Translations under genes and position numbers: made by a program
The notes under the pieces: model-generated
Databases searched by the model: none
What the model saw: the letters and a program-made list of their open reading frames with translations, nothing else
What the model was told of the DNA's origin: nothing
DNA from: Haplomitrium mnioides
Taxonomy: Eukaryota > Marchantiophyta > Haplomitriopsida > Calobryales
Assembly (NCBI GenBank): GCA_049999725.1
Contig: JBNGIS010021102.1
Location: 1 to 45,129, forward strand
Direction of reading: 5' to 3'
DNA: 45,129 nt
Shown here: positions 1 to 11,956 of the stretch, in pieces
Layout of the letters: the number at the start of each line of letters is the position of its first letter
Numbering within the stretch: the first letter of the stretch is position 1

Positions 1-833
1 AATCTTTAGTTAATATTTTTATTTGCTTTGTAAAAATATTTTCTTCTCTTGAATGTAGGTATTTTATTTCTAACCTTATTATTTTCTAGAAGAGTTTAAG
101 GTTATTGTCTCGCTAAAGTATCTGCCCAAATTGACTAATTGTTTTTTTCTTATTAGGACTTTGATGTAAACTTAAAACCATTTGCGGTGTTTGACTCAGA
201 TGTAGAGCTTTGTACCATCTTTTACTTTTAGATTCTAAATTAGAAATCAAAATCTTTTGTGTGCGTAGAGTTTGTTGCAAACAATAGAATGTTTATAGTT
301 TGTATCCTCGGTTGTAGAAGTGTGAACCCTATATGCGCATAGACATTGATTTACAAGCAAAACGTACAAAGTACAAAAACTTTTCTATGGAATCTACAAC
401 CTAGGTTCTTGTCAAACTTTGTTGTGGAATGTTCATATGATGAGTTCGAATTCCTATGCGTGCATAAACTTTGGGGTGGATTGTTCGGATGATGAGTTCG
501 GATTCCTATGCGTGCATAGACTTTGAGGTGGAGTGTTCATATGTTGAGCTTGGATTCCTAAGCGCACAGAGACTTTGGGGTGGAGTGTTCATATGTTGAG
601 CTTGGATTCCTATGCACGCATAGACTTTGGGGTGGAAGTCCAAGCCTTCCACAAGCTCTACTTCTCAAGTACAACCCTCAAGCTTCTTCATATAAAGATT
701 ACCGATTACAACTTTGTTTGTGTACAAGTTATAGACTCTTTTGTAGATCTTGAAACCTTTGTTTAGTTGAATCAAGTCTAGAACTTGGAGATGTTTCTAG
801 TTTACAATCTTAAGTCAATCTCCTTAGCTACTG
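1..833 (+). mobile_element. 3' tail of DNA element copy 0 (same family as copies A and B)
   Basis: This stretch matches 35632-36360 nearly end to end, starting with AATCTTTAGTTAATATTTT and ending at CCTTAGCTAC, with scattered substitutions and small indels. In copy A the matching segment begins about 180 bp after the transposase stop codon. Position 1 is therefore just downstream of a transposase gene that lies outside the window. The two copies differ in the number of internal 52-bp repeats. Homology stops at about 833, which is a deletion junction in copy A rather than a proven element end: palindromic units of the family still occur at about 1136-1152. No coding region is seen. Confidence 0.8.
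425..632 (+). repeat. 52-bp tandem repeat, four units, each with a palindromic core
   Basis: Units begin at 425, 477, 529 and 581 with TGGA(A/T/G)TGTTC and are exactly 52 bp long. Each contains a core such as CCTATGCGTGCATAG, an imperfect palindrome related to the 24- and 30-bp arrays elsewhere in the same element family. The copy at 36057-36160 has only two units, so the array varies in copy number between elements. Confidence 0.85.
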
Positions 834-2159
834 CCTTTTTGATTCTGAACTATGATACGTTTGTGTATATGCTTTGTTGAATTATGAAATATTTTTAAAT
901 GCTGAAGCTTTTTTGAAAGCCCACAGTAACTTTTGATTGCATGGATTTTCAACTACAAGTGAAAGCTTTCTTTTTTCTTGAACTTTAAAATAAAGCTCTA
1001 AATCCATGCAATAGTTTGTTTTCTTCGTTTTTGTTTTTACCATTGCAAACTCGTTCCCTTGACTTCTAGTCTCCTTTGGTCTTTTTGTTATGTTTTGTAA
1101 TTTTTTTCCAACAAAAAAGTTTGAAAGAGCACCATGTCTATGCGCGCCTATAGTTTGTGCAATCAAACTTATTTCAAAATAGTTTCTTGTGTTTTTATGC
1201 TTTTCATCAAATTCAAGTTTTCCAATATACTCTCGCTCTATTATGTTTGTTGAAATGGCCAAAAACAAATCCAAAAAACTCATGTACTTTTTGTTTTTTA
1301 AATAACCTCGTTTTTTTATGTTTTTTGAATTTAAAAATCACAAATTTTCCAAGAAAAAAGAGTTGATGTTCTGAGTACCGTGTTCCTAATTCAAAGTAGT
1401 GGTTGTTTACATACTTATAAATGATTGAAGGTGAAGAGGTTGATTTGAAGATAAAATTCTATTTTGAGCAATTGCGACATTTCTACAATAATTTTGGAGA
1501 AAAGTAGAAATTACCCACCCTAGAGCTTACTCTTCTTTTGACCTTAGAATTGTCGGTTGTTTCTTTATGTTAAGAGTATACAAAAGCTCAAAACATTGTA
1601 AAAAACCAAATATAAGTGTGAGTTTTAAAAATTCAACTCAATATCTTTTGAATTGAGAGAGTTATTACTTGAGAAATCTATGAGCATTGTATTTTTGGTC
1701 TTTCAACAACAAATGTGATTCTATCTAGAGTGAGCATATTGCTGTGAATTTCCAACTAAAATTTTGTACATAGATTTTTTGGACAATCTGAATTTCAGAT
1801 TGAGAGTTTGAATTAAATTAAAAACCTAGTAAACCTTACATTGTCCTTGACCAAAAATCAAGTAAAAGGTTAGATGGGCTTGCCTAACTTTCTCTTTTGA
1901 TTGAGAAAAATTGAAGTTACAACGGGAGAAGGCATTAATTAAATATGTGTTATATTGCTTCATTTCAACACTATAGACCAAAGCTTTTACCTTTCACACA
2001 ACGTTCTTCACAGCCATATACCTTGTGTATTCCCAAACCTAAATTACTACCATTCGACAGTTGGTGAGCCTAACATGAACCTCTGGGGTGGAGAGAATGT
2101 GAGCCTTCAAAATCTTTAGGAACCATTATAGGTTTTTTTGGGCAAGGGAATCTACTGCT
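834..2159. other. Unassigned AT-rich stretch, probably element tail then gypsy 5' flank
   Basis: No credible gene is present. One palindromic unit of the copy 0/A/B family (TATGCGCGCCTATA) at about 1136-1152 suggests the first few hundred bases still belong to that element. A 13-bp perfect inverted repeat lies at 936-948 and 1000-1012. The open frame at 882-1283 (minus) crosses both and has no recognisable domain. Towards 2040-2070 the text CGACAGTTGGTGAGCC could be an LTR end plus primer site for the gag fragment that follows, but no LTR partner was found. Confidence 0.5.
936..1012. repeat. Inverted repeat: 13-bp arms, 51-bp loop
   Basis: ATTGCATGGATTT at 936-948 is the exact reverse complement of AAATCCATGCAAT at 1000-1012. 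The loop contains a further 10-bp palindrome, GAAAGCTTTC, at 961-970. The arm motif (ATCCATGCAAT) echoes the TCCATGC...GCATGGA core of the element family. Confidence 0.8.
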
Positions 2160-3120
2160 ACAATTTGATCTTGCTATTATGCAAATGTTCCAAGCATTTG
2201 CCCTCTTTATGTTGCAACAATAAGCCTCTAACCGAAAAGAAGCAATGGTCACTAGAGCTTTGCAATATGTTGTGAGATTGCTGGACCAATTTGATAGTAG
2301 AAATATCTCCAAATATTAAAATTACTATGCTTGAGAGGTAGAACTCAAAAATGTTATAGAAAGAGAGATGATTCAAACCTTTGAGTTAGTTGTTGAATCA
2401 GAATTGAGAGGACAAATGAAGGAGCTTATTCAAGTGTATGGAGGTGATTGTGATAGCTTTTCTCTCCAATTAAAAGAAGAATACTCACTGGAGGATGTTG
2501 ATAGAGTGACTGAAAAGTCATTTGTTGAATGGGTGAATCAAACTAACAAAAGGTGGGTTACTATCAAGCTTTTTCAGGAATTTGAGAGGCAACTTTCACA
2601 ATTGCCTTGTATGGAGAAATTGACCCTAGAGAAAGATAAGGTGGAACTATTCATAAAGTCAGCAAATGATGATCCTCAAAGAAAATTGGAGCTACTCTTA
2701 GAAGATAGAACAAAAGATAATGACTTATTTTTTGAGATTGGAAAGAGGTCTCAGAGGCTGTAAGTGTATCACAAAGAGCGAATCAAGAAAGGGTAAGGTG
2801 GTGGTGAGGCATGTTGTAGAACCACCACCCATCACAGTACCTTCCTACTAGTTCTATGCCTCCTACTCATCTTCATAATATTGCTTCACAAAGTGATGCA
2901 GTAGAGGAGCTACTCAAAGGAATGAAAGACTAGTAGACTAAATTTGCAAAGCTAGAAAGGAAGAAAGAGGTAAGCAACAATCAACATGTCTAAAAACCAT
3001 AACATATACAACAATGTATATGGTGTGAGGATGTTTCAACAAGTCAGGAGGGCATAGGAGGAGGAGCCCTATGTTTCAACTAGCTAAATGTCAAGGAGAG
3101 AGGATCGAGTGTATATCTTC
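2160..3120 (+). pseudogene. Ty3/gypsy gag fragment
   Basis: The longest open piece is 2368-2763 (about 130 residues); similarity extends upstream from about 2220 through one or two stops. The order of motifs is that of a plant gypsy capsid: ATRALQYV-like start, then EEYSLEDVDRVT, FVEWV, a LFQEFERQLSQL stretch, LTLEKDKVELFIKSA, and LELLLEDRTKDNDLFFEIGK. These correspond to the retrotransposon gag fold in which capsid precursors assemble the virus-like particle. The frame dies at 2764. No zinc knuckle, protease or reverse transcriptase follows, because the next element's LTR begins at 3260. It is an old 5' remnant of a plus-strand element. Its own LTRs were not identified. Confidence 0.75.
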
Positions 3121-3259
3121 AAGCGAAATGTGTAGTATAATGGCTAGTTTGGAGTATTTACGTGTAACAAACCATTGTTAGGTTGTAGCATGTTTTAGCT
3201 AACATACATAAGCAAGTGACAATTTAGAAAAGGAGGGGGCTCTTTATGAGCAGGATGGT

Positions 3260-3832
3260 TGTCACACTACATGCATACATTACACAAACAAGTTAGCACA
3301 AGTAAAACATACAAGAGTAGCGCACAAGAAACTTAAACAAACCCCACAAGGTAAGAGATGCCCAACAAGGAACTCTCCTTTTGTTATATACTAAGTGGAA
3401 AGCACTTTGCTAATATAGATGGCAGAACCATATTGGTTCCTTTTCTATCCTCCTCTAATTGGATTACCTTTTTTCCTCTCTCATTGATTGGACCACCCTT
3501 TAGTTTTTTATTATCCTTCTGCCATGTGTCCTTATCTTTAAAACCTTTCATTTCTCTGTAGTTATTCTTCAGCCATGTGTCTTTTTCTTAGAACCTTCCA
3601 TTTGCTTTAATCTTCCGCTTGCCACATGTTCTTATCCTCTTCTAAAGTAGTCTTTCTAGACTTTTTCTTTCACTTTAATTCATTGACTTTCTCTCCTCTT
3701 GCCATATGTCACTCTCTCTATAATACACTTGCTTTTTGATACTCTAACTTGGTAATATCTTTCTAGACACAGTTGACTCTATATTTCACTTTTATTTTTA
3801 GTTGTTTCTTACTAAAGTTAGGGACCATTACA
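3260..3832 (-). repeat. 3' LTR of the chromodomain-type gypsy element
   Basis: About 573 bp, starting TGTCACACTAC and ending GGGACCATTACA on the plus strand. It pairs with 20317-20887 over its whole length, sharing for example AGTGGAAAGCACTTTGCT and CTTTCTAGAC. The purine-rich AAAAGAAGGGAGGAT on the minus strand immediately outside it (3833-3847) is a good polypurine tract. Confidence 0.9.
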
Positions 3833-3833
3833 A

Positions 3834-4677
3834 TCCTCCCTTCTTTTAAGAGGCAACGTCTTTGTTGCAAGTAAGAGAGGGATCCCAAGTGGCTTTGTGA
3901 AGCTAGTAGCCTTTCCAACAAACCAAATATCCACAATCTCATGACAACTTTGACGCCGTTTACGTTTTTTCAAGAGTTGTTCGACCTCAAATTCCTCATG
4001 ACCATGAAAAAGTTCAAGTGGTGGAGAGGGTTGTTGGGTACTTGTAAAAGAGGAAGAACGAGGAGCAAAAGCTCGTAGTAAAGAGACATGATTGGATGAA
4101 TCTTCATGTGAGAAGGTAAAACCAATTGATAAGCCACTTCTCCAATGCAAGCAGAGATAGAAAAAAGCCAATAAAGCAAGCACTAAGCTTACTAGAATGA
4201 AGCAAAAGAAGATTGAAAGTGGAGAGCTAGACTTGGTCACCTATAGCAAAAGTAAGCTTCCGACAATGAGCATCATCAAATTGCTTTTGCCAATTACAAG
4301 CAACTTCAAGTTTTTCATTGGCTCGTTGAAAACCATGGTGGAGGCGATGCAGAAAATCATTAGCGGCTCGACTCTTGGAGGTTGATGGTGAGGCATGTTG
4401 AAGACTAGAGATTGTGGTGGGATGCCTACCATACATCAGAAAGAAAGGTGTGGCTCTTGTGGAACTATTGATAGAGTTATTATAAAAGAACTCTAAAAGA
4501 GGTAGTACCCAATCTCATTCCTCTTGTTCTTCCAAGGTAAATGCTTGCAACATATCTTCAATTGTACTATTAGCATGTTCAAATTGACCTTCAGATTTAG
4601 GGTGGTAGGCAGTAGACATGGCTAATTTGATTTTTAAGAAACCAAATATTGTGTGCCAAAACATGCTAGTGAATTGA
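3834..4677 (-). pseudogene. Gypsy integrase C-terminal half and chromodomain-like region
   Basis: Read on the minus strand from 4677: GTQFTSMFWHTIF, then AYHPKSEGQFEHANSTIEDML, which is the end of the integrase core including the catalytic-Glu helix (here with F-E-H-A-N). Next comes a MYGRHPTT segment and a basic linker, then HVSLLRAF-like and EEFEVEQLL followed by a WEP-like region with LQQRRCLLKEG. That last order is the plant chromovirus chromodomain arrangement, which directs integration to particular chromatin. The coding text shifts frame more than once between 4240 and 3834. The N-terminal part of the same integrase lies at 16173-16880, separated by the nested element. Confidence 0.8.
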
Positions 4678-4682
4678 GTCCC

Positions 4683-7600
4683 TGTTAGCCCCCTCCTTTA
4701 GGCGTTAACCTCCAAAGACTGCTCTTCGGAAGGAAAAGGCTGAATTTATAGGGGTTGAAGTTCTTTTATGAGACGGCTCCATTGTAAGTTATCACTTTCA
4801 GGCCTTAAGGATGTTCCTTCTCACCTTATAGACCTTTCTCCTTGTTCACTTCTTCATCTAGACATTCATCCACACCTCAAAAGCTTTTCTGATCAAATTC
4901 GAGAGTGGATTTCAGTGTTCCTAAATAAGATCCAGACTCAAAGTTTTACAATACAGGATCAAGCCCTGATATCTGAGTTATACAAGGGATCTATCCCTTG
5001 TACTGCCTTACCCTCTGAATCTGATTCTTGGATTCTTGTTGAACTGAGATCCTGTTCACTTTGGATTTGAAGTATCTTTTCAGTAATTACAAATAGAATA
5101 CAAAACTAACTAACCCACGAACAAACACACACACACACACCCAAGATACACTCTGCCAATAATCCTCCGACTTGGTACTACCTTTGCAATGCAAGCTTGA
5201 ACTCTCAACACTCTATTTCTCTCTTCCCTCTACTGCTCATCTGGTTTGTCTAAGATCTACTTCCACCTAGGCACCCTTCTCTAGATAGTTTTTTAACTTC
5301 CCTCATGAGAAGCACTGAACTTACTTCCTCATGATCGGAAGAGGTCTTGTTTAACTTCCACCTTTGGAAGACAGTCCTCTCGACTACTAGTTACCCACTC
5401 CACCTCGAAGCTTTGGTAGATCTTCTAACACCGTATGCGAGCACGAATGCAGCTACTCCTCCTTGACTTCCCTTGAGAGAATAAACCAGAAACGCCCTCT
5501 AAACGTTCTTGGGATTGTTGCTCCTGCACAAGCAACACTGAGACAACCCCAAAGATCCCACTTTGGCAGCCTCTCCGATTTTAGGACAACCCAGAATTTC
5601 TTCCCTCTTCAGGCATTAGTACATCTCCTATGTTGGTCCACTCGTAGTGATGAGTATACTTGGATTGCTTGGGCCTCTAGAGCTCCCCGCTCAACGATTC
5701 CCAGCGCCCCTCCAATTCACCTCCCTCTTGCTAGCCCCCTGCTTGAGTTCACCTGCTTCAATTGAAGATTTAAGAAATCTCTCCTCCCTCCATCGTCTGT
5801 CTTCCTTTCTACTATGGTTCTCATGACTTACAAGTTTGCATCCACAATCAACCCCTCAAACATTGCAGACTATCGATTTATACCTCCCCTCGCGTGAATT
5901 CCTTCATGCCTCTTGTTTTTTCCCCCTCGCGATTTGGATCGTTGCTGCATTTGGACGCTGATCATTGGAAATTCGAAGAGGATTGGCGCAGACCGTAGAA
6001 TGCAACCTCCAAGAAATCAGCTTAATTCTGCAATGCGATGAAGCTTGGCATAGATCTGATGTGAATTCCGGGGCTTGGCTTAATTTGGCAAGGCGACAAG
6101 GACTCAACGCAAAATCTGAAGTGAATTCCAATGTTTGTTCTGAAATTGCTCATCGATCCTCGAAGCACCACATTTTCGCAGGTCCGCGGACACTCCGAAG
6201 AATTCCACGGGCTCTCTTGTAGCGCCACGTTTCCGCAGAGATCCTAGATTCCCGAGGAATCTCTAAGATTCTTATAGATTCCCAGAGTCCCGCATAGGTG
6301 CCACGTTTCCGCTGTGGCGTCGCCCGGCAAGGGGGTAGGTGGACCGTTGTGCTAACCGCCTGTTGGCCCGCTGACTTTCCTAGTTGCCACATCATCTGCA
6401 TGGTCTTGACCCTCTGTATAAGAACTATGAAGACTTCCATTTTTGCCCCCGTTGGATTAGTGATAGATCATCTTTTCGACACCGCTTCTTCCTCCGTCGG
6501 ATGTGCGCTATATCGCCTCTTCAACATCTTTGGTTCTCCCATGGTCGGATATGTGATTTATCATCCTTTTGGCTGATCCCCTCTTGTTTTTCCTTGTTGA
6601 ACTTGTGATAGATTGTCGTTTCAGCACTACTCGCTTCTCCTTGGCCTGTTGATAAATTGCTAATTTGGCATCCTTTCTTCTTATATCGGAGCTGCGCTAT
6701 ATCCTCGTTTCGGCCCCTTTGTTCTGCCCACATCGGAACCTTGTTAAGTGGCCTCTCCACTTAGGGAGGTCAATTGGAACCCTGGTAAGTAGGGATCTCC
6801 CTATGGAATGGCAGATCGGAACCCCCTTAAGTGGGCTCCCCTTGTCGATTTATCGCCCTTTCGACTTCTTCTTCCCCTTCTGGCTATACCTTTGATAAGT
6901 CGTTGTTTTGACACCTTTTGTCTCTCCTTTGGTCGGACCTTTGATTGATCACCATTTTGACATCCTCGTTCTTCTCCCAACGGATTTCTGACATATCTCT
7001 ATTTCGGCACTTTTTTCCCTTTCTAGCCAGACCGTCCATAGGTCATGGTTTTGGCGCCTTGTTCTTCAGGTGAAACCTTGTCTTATCTTTATTTTGGCAT
7101 CCTCCCTTGATATAGGAACCATGAGAGGCTCCTTCTCTTCACTAAGGCATCAAAAAGTTCTATGTAAGAACATTGAAGAAGGCTTGTTTACCTGACTTGT
7201 CAAAAATTTGATGTAAGAACTATATACTCCATAGATTCATTTCGAACTTTCAGAAGACTTTTGATTCGAACTTTCCAAATTACCTTTCTCTCATCCGAAT
7301 CTTCGACATGTCGCTCTTTCAGCTGATTTATTATCTCGCTTCGGAATCCCTCTTAACCGGTCCTCCCCACATTGGAAGACAGATCAAAACCACATTAAGT
7401 GGGCTCCCCACTTAAGAAGGCTGGTTTTTGATCCGTTCTTTGGATCGGACACCACGGACTTTGGATTCAATTCTTCGCAGATCCTTCTCCTCGCATAGGT
7501 TTTCAAATTAAATTCTTCGTAGGAGACTTCGGCCAATTCTTCTTCTGTAGGACTTCTCGTAGATCACTTGCTCACAACAGATACCTTCAGATTTTGCAAG

Positions 7601-8676
7601 ACTGCCTCACAGCTGATTCTTTCATCGCAGAGCCATTCATCCCACAGCGTTTCTTTGTATGGAGTTTTACAAGTGATTCTTCGTGATATTCCCATTTCAC
7701 AGAGCTTCGGACCACAATTCGCAGCCTTCCCTTCGATCAATTCCACGCAATAGGGAGGGCTTTTGCATCCTATTGATTCGCAACCTCCTTCTATTTGATT
7801 CTCGCAGTGATACCAGGGCCATTCCTCAATTTCAGAGGCTCTTCTTCAATCGAATGTCACATCAGCTCATCGCATGATGCAGAGGTCTTCTCAAATAAGG
7901 CCATTTTCAATTCAAGGGCATTCATCTCCATTTGAATTCACAGCAGGCCTTCAATGTAAGGCTCTTTATCTATTGCATCAGTCGATTCTTCTTCACAGGG
8001 GCCTTCACAACACAACAGGGGATTCCTTCTTTCCACTACACGGGCTTTCTTCTCCGTCGATGAAATTCTTCTTCGCAGGTCAATTGGTTTAACTTTTCAT
8101 GCAACTGATCAATTCTCCATGAAGAATTCTTCCAAAGCAATGAACAAGAACCCCCTCCATAGAGGAGTTTGTTGTTGTTGGGCGCACGCTAGTCCCCGCA
8201 AGCTGGGGATTTAGTCCCATAAGTTTCCCACGTTGTTGTAGAAGTAGTATATAAGGTTCTCTCGTTTCCTTCCTTTCGAGAGGCAGCCCCTTAGAGGGGT
8301 GTAAGGCCACTGCATTCCCTTATCTCGCCTCTGGATGGACCTAGTTCAAGGCTAAACCCCCCTAAAGGGCAGGCTGTCCTCCAAGTTAGATAGTTAGGAA
8401 ATTAGTGGGCTTGGCTTTGCCCTCAACAAATAGGTTAGTTTTATTATTTTTTATCTTTTTATTTCTCTATTAGACCTCTAACCAGATCCAACCTAACTCC
8501 CCATTTGGTAGACTTTTTCCTTGACTTGTGATCTCAATCCTCTCCTTCTCTCCAAACCTGTCTTGACTCCTTCCTATGTACATTGGAAACCCTTTGTACC
8601 CAAAACATGTCTTCCCACTTACTTTTAAAAAAAATTTGGAAAATATTAAACAAAGTACATAAAAACCCGGCTAACA
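4683..8676 (-). repeat. 4-kb LTR (3' LTR of the minus-strand element)
   Basis: It starts TGTTAGCCCC and ends CCGGCTAACA, giving 8-bp inverted ends (TGTTAGCC/GGCTAACA). It matches 12147-16167 throughout, including a CA microsatellite (about 5128-5145), a GC-richer block with TCGCGATTTGGATCG at about 5925, and the CAAATAGGTTAGTTTTAT segment near the end. The short open frames in it (for example 5463-5765, 5904-6131, 8089-8310) are also open in the sister LTR, but they have no recognisable domain and are not called as genes. Confidence 0.93.
5127..5146. repeat. CA microsatellite inside the LTR
   Basis: A run of about nine CA dinucleotides. The same site in the sister LTR (12591-12617) has a longer run, so it has slipped since insertion. 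Confidence 0.9.
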
Positions 8677-8690
8677 TTACCCCCCTTTGA
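8677..8690 (-). other. Polypurine tract of the 4-kb-LTR element
   Basis: On the minus strand, CAAAGGGGGGTAA lies directly before TGTTAGCC of the 3' LTR. A purine run here is where plus-strand DNA synthesis is primed, and it confirms that the element is transcribed on the minus strand. Confidence 0.8.
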
Positions 8691-8898
8691 ATTGTGAAGC
8701 GTCCCGGCAAACATACCAGCAACTTCACCACTCTCACTCAATCTGATTCTCTCTTACTCGGTGTACCGCTACTTGGTACTGAACAATTGAACTCGGAGGA
8801 CTATACTTCACAAACTCACACACACTTTGATACTCGTCTAAAAACTCACAAAATTACACATGCACTCACCCACCCTTGCCGATTCGGATCCAATCCCC

Positions 8899-9300
8899 TT
8901 AGCTTGTTGATTTTGGACCCCCAACGTCCTCCTCTCTATGAATGTACCTTTTCAGACGGTCGTAATGAATCCGATTAGCGACCCGCTCTCCCTCCAAGGT
9001 TTCCAACTCTGCAGATCCGTTTTGCTGCAGTCTTCTCAACATGAATGGCCCCATCCATCTAGTGTGCAGCTTTCCCAGAAAATGTACAAACCGACTATCA
9101 TAAACCAATACCAATTCCCCTTCCAAAATATCTATCGGTTTCAGCCTTTTATCATGCTGATGCTTTTGTAGTTGCTGGCAGTACTCCAAACGTATCTGGG
9201 CTTGTTCCCTTGATTCCTCCAATTGTTCGACCTGATGCAATCTTTCTCTTTGGCTCTGATTCTCCTCTTGGATGAGCTTTGCCAATCGCAACCTCCTCTA
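8899..9300 (-). pseudogene. Integrase C-terminal fragment of the 4-kb-LTR element
   Basis: A 130-residue open piece. It begins with a charged coiled-coil-like stretch (LIQEENQSQRERLHQVEQLEESREQ), followed by GELVLVYDSRF, HFLGKLHTRWMGPFMLRR and ETLEGERVANRIHYDRLKRY. The VLVYDS...GKL..RW.GPF pattern is the SH3-like C-terminal domain of gypsy integrases, followed by the usual N-xx-RLK ending. The zinc-binding and DDE core domains that should precede it are missing. The interior jumps from the post-protease linker to this segment at roughly 9300-9330, which is the internal deletion junction. Confidence 0.8.
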
Positions 9301-9696
9301 CTCTCGTGGTATTTCCTCAGCTTGGTTCATGGTTTTTGTCTGCATTCGATGTGGTTCTTCAGATTTGCCATGTTCCTCTGTTGTGTTCAGCTATGACACT
9401 TCGGACCTCTCTTTTCTTCCAGCCTTAGTGTTTTGACCTCCCGCTAAACATTCAGTGCTCTCTTCAATTTCCAATTGATTGACTCCCACACCCTCTTCTT
9501 CCATTAGATCGTCCTATGTAACTTCACTAACCATCTAGACATAGTAGTGATATTTCGATTCTTTGTCTTCTTCAGACCATTCACTATCATACTCATCTTT
9601 GGATTGAGTCTCTCCCAGATGTGGCACTGGCCCGTAGTGCACCTCCGTTTTTTCTGGACCAAACACCAAAGTGGAATTCCCCCAATTGTGGAGGAC

Positions 9697-10032
9697 TTAG
9701 GCTCCATATAGCCATGGTCTTCCAATTAGCAATGGGTAGGGAGAGGCTCGGGTTGAGCATATCACCAAGTAATTCAATTTAAATTCCTTGCCTCTGATTA
9801 AGGTAGGTATCCGAAGTAGGGAGCCTAGTGGTTTAACTTGGGAACCATCCGCCAATCTCATGATTCTAACAGTGGGTTGGAATTCCTTGAATCCCAATTT
9901 ATGAGCGGTCTGCTTTATCATGATATTGACTCCTGCCCCTTCGTCTATTGGAACTAAGGATAAGGTGCACCCTAATATTTGGATATCAATTTTTGGTGCT
10001 CTTTTGTCTTCGCAAACCAGTTGCAAATCCAC
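9697..10032 (-). pseudogene. Aspartic protease domain of the 4-kb-LTR element
   Basis: A 111-residue open piece with the retropepsin signature in the form VPIDEGAGVNIM, followed by LADGSQVKPLGSL and a late YPLLIGRPWLYGA, which is the usual I-L-G/R-P-W end of plant gypsy proteases. The catalytic motif reads D-E-G-A-G, close to the D-(S/T/G)-G-A consensus. The text continues through a stop into an acidic linker (about 9504-9690) and then meets the integrase tail without any reverse transcriptase. Confidence 0.8.
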
Positions 10033-10044
10033 TTGGACTCCAAC

Positions 10045-11120
10045 TCAGGGTAGTTTTCTTCTTCGCTTCGGACCCCTCAGCAATTCCCTCAGCTGACGTC
10101 TGTATAGTGAACTGTCCTTGATCAACTGTCCCACTGTGGCCATAGTTGGGCAATCTCTTACATCGGCCTGGATGCTGTAGGGAATGAGCTTAGCTTCTCC
10201 TTGTGGGGTGGGGATTCTTACTTCAAATTCTTTGGCTTTTTTCTGAGGGCTTCGGATGGTTTTCAGGGTTTCCAGGGCTGCCTCTTCTTCTTCCAGAGTA
10301 TCCAATGCCTCTAGCTGCTTCCGCACCATGTCCTGTTGCTTCGGGTAGAACCACTTCGGATTCTCGCGATTGTAATCCGAATCACTCCGAGGGGAGGATT
10401 CAGGAGCCACTCCCTTCTTCAATTTTCGCTCTTTTTTCCGATGGCTCTTCGGCTTGGACTTGGTTCCCGCTCGGGTTACCACCCGACAACAATCCTCAAA
10501 GATAGGGGTTTCCCATTTGGGTAATTCAGCTTCCTCCTCCTCTTGGCGAATTTCCAACTCTATTAAATTTACTGCTGCGGGTGGTGGAGGGTTTATGCTT
10601 GGATGAGGGTTAGCTTCAAGTCTTTGGTTGAGCAGGAAATTCACACCTACATGCCCCTCTTTTTTGTATTGGAAGCAGAGAGCCGGTGGTTGTCCATAGC
10701 CACTCTTTCTGGGTTCAGGACAATTGGAGGAAATGTGTCCTAGATGTCCACAATTCCAGCACACTATAATGGTTGTCCGTGGGGTCTAGTTGCATTTCAA
10801 CCATTTCCCTGTCCGCCGCTGACACCTGGAGGCTGACTCAACATAGTCCGAGGTCCTTCGTTGATTTGGTAGACCGCCTTAGGGGACTCTTCAAAGACGT
10901 AGTCCGCTTCTTCCCTTATGAATTCGGGTGCTTCCTCCCATACGTAGTGAATTGTGTTATTGTCTGTAGGGCATTCCTAAGTGAAGTGGTCATGCTTGTT
11001 ACATCGAATGCACCATACTCCGACTCGCCTGGTTGGAAGTGGCCTATCTTCTGGTTTGATTCCGGCCAGAAGGATATTCATTGCCTCCATTTTTGCGCTC
11101 AATCCTCCAATGGGTCTTTC
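10045..11120 (-). pseudogene. Gag nucleocapsid part with three zinc knuckles
   Basis: Minus-strand text holds CIRCNKHDHFT-stop-EC (about 10970-11010), then CWNCGHLGHISSNC (about 10720-10763), then a degenerate CFQYKKEGH knuckle (about 10635-10675). The last is followed by an open frame to 10045 rich in basic and acidic residues that leads to the protease. CX2CX4HX4C knuckles bind the genomic RNA during packaging. Two or three in a row is more than the single knuckle of most plant gypsy gags. Stops and at least one frameshift separate this part from the capsid part upstream. Confidence 0.7.
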
Positions 11121-11956
11121 CCCCCTTTCCTTTTACTCGGCTCTCGTTCAGATTCCCGGTCCAGACCTTTCCTTGACCTCTTTTTCTTGCTATCCCTTTC
11201 GTAATGCGATTGTCGATATTTCTTTTCCTTGGCCTTCCTCTTCTTCCTTTGCTCCTTCTTCTTCTTCTTTCTTCTTGATGACTTGTCCTCACTTGAACTG
11301 ATGCTGTCTGAGTCAACTTCACTCTCTGAGGTGGATGCGGAGCTTTTTTCTGACTCCTCATCACTATCTGAGTTTTCCAAAGAATCCTCTGACTAATACT
11401 TAGCTCTTGATTTGTTTCTAAAGCTATTGATGGTGGTTTTAACGTGGGATTGAGCAGCAGTCACCGCGGCTTCCAGATCTTGTGGGTTAGTTTGCCTCAC
11501 CCATGTCTCTATCTCTCTAGGCAGGGCTACTAGGAACCATGAGGTTAGCATCCCATCTGTGGCAGGTGGGTTCAGCTTCCTTGCTATCTTCTTGAATCTT
11601 TGTAGGAATTTCCTCACCAATTCTTTCCTCTTCATTCAAAGCTGCCCCATCTTTATAAGAGCCTCTGTCTCTTCTCCAATCTTCCCTAACTATGACACAA
11701 AGGCAACCTTAAAAGCTCTCGAGTCCCTCTTGATGATCTCTGGTAGGTCTTTGTACCAAGGTTGGGCTTCTCCTTTTAGCACTGCAGGCAGGATCCCCAT
11801 TTTTACATGGGCTTCGTTATTTGCTGCTGTTGTGTTTTCCAGATCGTCTAGCCATGCATCTAGATCATTCTTCGGGTGTCCCTTGAAGGACTTGTATTTA
11901 AATCTGCTTCGAAGCCTTGTGGGGGGTACTGGATTGGCCATCCCTCCACTGGCCAC
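11099..11956 (-). pseudogene. Gag capsid part and charged linker of the 4-kb-LTR element
   Basis: Three open pieces (11956-11690, 11635-11393, 11380-11099) lie in one frame, separated only by stop codons, so this is one decayed gene starting MASGGMANPVPP. Capsid hallmarks are SFKGHPKNDLDAWLDDLE, GEAQPWYKDLP, FLQRFKKIARKLN, LVALPREIETWV and AAVTAAQSH. The third piece is a serine-acid then lysine-arginine rich linker (SESEVDSDSISSSE, RRKKKKKEQRKKRK). The start chosen is the first Met before the conserved block. Confidence 0.8.

Noticed and set aside
882-1283. 133-codon minus-strand open frame
   Set aside because: It crosses the inverted repeat and a palindromic unit, is low in complexity and shows no domain.
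5463-6440. Several overlapping open frames of 70-100 codons in the GC-richer part of the 4-kb LTR
   Set aside because: They are open in many frames at once, have no motif, and the sister LTR (12940-13890) breaks or shifts most of them.
8089-8310. 73-codon minus-strand frame near the LTR end, also open at 15525-15797
   Set aside because: Conserved only because the two LTRs are copies of each other; no domain and no initiation context that I can support.
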